Assembly (NCBI GenBank): GCA_027083715.1
Contig: JALWNR010000882.1
Coordinates: 1-8,499 of the forward strand
Source: Bacteroidales bacterium
GTDB taxonomy: Bacteria > Bacteroidota > Bacteroidia > Bacteroidales > NBLH01
Reading direction: 5' to 3'
DNA: 8,499 nucleotides
The position numbers were made by a program, and so were the translations under genes. Of this stretch, positions 7,009 through 8,499 are shown in pieces (the first letter of the stretch is position 1; the number at the start of each line of letters is the position of its first letter). The notes below the pieces were generated by a model. The model was given only the letters and a program-made list of their open reading frames with translations, made no database searches and was not told the origin of the DNA.

Positions 7009-8253
7009 ATGAAAAAAGGACGCGAAACAAAACCTCATATCGGCATTTTCGGACGAAGAAACAACGGGAAAAGTTCATTAATCAACTGCTTGGCAGGACA
7101 AGAAATAGCCATTGTATCCAACACGGCAGGAACCACCACCGACCCGGTAAAAAAATCCTTTGAAATTACCGGATTTGCCCCGGTTGTACTCATCGACACT
7201 GCCGGCATCGACGATGAAGGAGATTTAGGCAACAAACGTATCGACAAAACGCTGGATACCATAAAAATTATTGACTTAGCAATATTGGTCATCGCGCATA
7301 ACCGGTTTGGTAAATTTGAGAAAAAACTCATCAAAGAATTTGAAGCCTATGATACTCCTTATTTTATCATTCACAACAAATCAGATATAGAACCGATAAA
7401 GCAGGAATTAAAAGAACGCTTAAAAAATGAGTATAATTCTTTACCCATTGAATTTAGTACAATTAAAAACAATGAACAATATGATGCTTTAGAAAAAATT
7501 ATCAACCAAATTAAAAAACTCATCCCCGAAAATGCTTACAAAACACCTTCACTAATTGGTGATTTAGTCAGCTATGGCGATATTGTATTGCTCATCACCC
7601 CCATCGACATTGAAGCACCTGCCGGACGCATGATTTTACCACAAGTGCAGATGATACGCGATATTTTGGACAACGATTGCGTAGCAATCGTTTTGAAAGA
7701 GCGCGAAGTAGATGCATTTTTACGAAAAACCGGTATTAAACCCAAACTGGCAATCACCGACAGTCAAATTTTCCTGAAAGCCGATGCATCCATCCCTAAA
7801 GATATTCCTCTGACAGGTTTCAGTGTGGTACTTGCCCGCCTGAAAGGCGATTTTGATAATTACCTGAAAGGTACCCCAAAAATATCAGAATTGAAAGACG
7901 GCGACCGTATTCTTTTGCTTGAATCCTGCTCACATCATGTTTCCTGCGATGACATCGGGCGAGTAAAAATTCCGCGCTGGATTTCAAAATTCACCGGAAA
8001 ACAATTGGAATATGATGTAGTTAGCGGCTTGGATAATTTACAGCGCGATATTCACGACTATGCACTCGTTATTCAATGCGGCGGCTGTATGATTACCCAA
8101 AAACAAATTAAAAACCGCCTGAAACCTGCCATCAAAGCCGGTATTCCGGTTACCAATTACGGAATGGCAATTGCATGGGTACAAGGTATTTATCAGCGTG
8201 CCGTAGCTCCGTTTTTAAAAAAAGTAGAAGTTGATAATACGGATTATTTGTAA
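7009..8253 (+). CDS. hydF: [FeFe]-hydrogenase maturation GTPase HydF
   Basis: HydF is the scaffold on which the 2Fe subcluster of [FeFe]-hydrogenase is finished, with the radical-SAM enzymes HydE and HydG, before transfer to HydA in the cytoplasm. The 414-residue protein is of normal family length. Its GTPase domain shows the P-loop GRRNNGKS (15-22), the TAGTTTDPV switch (39-47), DTAG (63-66) and NKSD (123-126). The C-terminal iron-sulfur domain has CSH (307-309) in the context ESCSHH..CDDIGR, and CGGC (357-360). The 47-residue gap gives the CxHx46-53CxxC cluster motif of HydF, so all expected ligands are present. The ATG at 7009 is preceded by an A-rich leader without a good Shine-Dalgarno, usual in Bacteroidota. 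It is transcribed away from the sensor operon across 909 bp. No hydE, hydG or hydA is visible, so it may be a single-gene unit or the partners lie outside. The organism is inferred to make or use H2. Confidence 0.96.
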   Translation: MKKGRETKPHIGIFGRRNNGKSSLINCLAGQEIAIVSNTAGTTTDPVKKSFEITGFAPVVLIDTAGIDDEGDLGNKRIDKTLDTIKIIDLAILVIAHNRFGKFEKKLIKEFEAYDTPYFIIHNKSDIEPIKQELKERLKNEYNSLPIEFSTIKNNEQYDALEKIINQIKKLIPENAYKTPSLIGDLVSYGDIVLLITPIDIEAPAGRMILPQVQMIRDILDNDCVAIVLKEREVDAFLRKTGIKPKLAITDSQIFLKADASIPKDIPLTGFSVVLARLKGDFDNYLKGTPKISELKDGDRILLLESCSHHVSCDDIGRVKIPRWISKFTGKQLEYDVVSGLDNLQRDIHDYALVIQCGGCMITQKQIKNRLKPAIKAGIPVTNYGMAIAWVQGIYQRAVAPFLKKVEVDNTDYL

Positions 8254-8499
8254 TGTATGCCTGTTTTTTTCAATATTTCATGAATTATCTTCCAATCAAT
8301 AATTTTCTCTCGCTTTAGTTCCGGGAATAATAGTTTGTACTATCTTTTTCGATAATTAGTGTTTGTCTATAAAGTGCTTGATTTTTGAAAAAATTAGATT
8401 TTTGATGAATTTTTGTTTTTTTCGTTGCAGCAAATGCTTAGGTATTAGGCAAAACGAAAAAAGCAAAAAGGCGCAAAAAGATATTTTTTCAATTCAATG
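8254..8499. other. Region downstream of hydF without a secure gene
   Basis: These AT-rich 246 bp start after the hydF stop. A T-run at 8263-8270 lacks a preceding hairpin, so it is not a convincing terminator. Short minus-strand reading frames could be a decayed gene end but are interrupted by stops. A T/A-rich stem-loop lies at 8416-8463. Confidence 0.55.
8416..8463. repeat. Stem-loop near the right edge
   Basis: TTTTTTCGTT (8417-8426) and AACGAAAAAA (8453-8462) are perfect 10-bp inverted arms around a 26-nt loop. A GC/GC pair adds to the stem after a 2-nt bulge. It lies 163 bp past the hydF stop. It could act as an end-of-transcript structure or belong to a repeat extending beyond the window. 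Confidence 0.45.

Noticed and set aside
7035..7757. Minus-strand open frames at 7035-7334 and 7572-7757
   Set aside because: They are shadows of hydF, whose motifs are intact in the sense frame.
8263..8270. Intrinsic terminator for hydF
   Set aside because: The T-run is not preceded by a GC-rich hairpin.
1..8499. CRISPR array, tRNA or rRNA
   Set aside because: I saw no regularly spaced direct repeats, cloverleaf or rRNA-like sequence on either strand.

Overview
The window is AT-rich, and its two sensor genes and hydF are typical of an anaerobic Bacteroidota bacterium, most likely Bacteroidales/Marinilabiliales-like. This assignment is an inference. It rests on a Bacteroidota-style RHS core, HAMP-GAF-PAS proteins that lack a transmitter, hydF for [FeFe]-hydrogenase maturation, and A-rich leaders without clear Shine-Dalgarno sequences.

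Layout. From the left edge to about 1111 (minus strand) lies the C-terminal part of an RHS protein. It comprises the end of the YD-repeat shell, the conserved core with the PxxxxDPxGL self-cleavage motif, and an unrecognised variable tip that continues past the window. The frame has no ATG in the core and is cut at its 5' side by a perfect 29-bp palindrome (1103-1131), so it looks like an orphan tip or relic. Next, 1199-3751 and 3754-6099 (both minus, 2 bp apart) encode two large membrane receptors, transcribed from right to left as one operon. They share a related cytoplasmic half (HAMP-like, coiled coil, GAF, coiled coil, PAS) but have different extracytoplasmic sensors. Neither ends in a kinase, cyclase, methyl-accepting or phosphatase domain.

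The stretch 6100-7008 has no convincing gene but is dense in inverted repeats. The main one is a roughly 449-bp element bounded by about 40-bp imperfect terminal inverted repeats (6283-6324 and 6695-6731). Inside it are two further long stem-loops, one with arms of about 40 nt. Close to hydF is an array of three alternating, equally spaced 7-8 bp inverted repeats that overlaps a possible promoter.

At 7009-8253 (plus) lies a complete hydF, the GTPase scaffold that delivers the 2Fe subcluster to [FeFe]-hydrogenase. Neither hydE, hydG nor hydA is in view. The last 246 bp carry no secure gene.

The parts do not form one obvious system. A receptor pair whose output is unknown, a divergently placed hydrogenase maturase, an RHS relic and an uncharacterised structured repeat share the window. 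The most likely novelties are the transmitterless receptor pair, the structured inverted-repeat element, and the RHS tip broken exactly at a palindrome.
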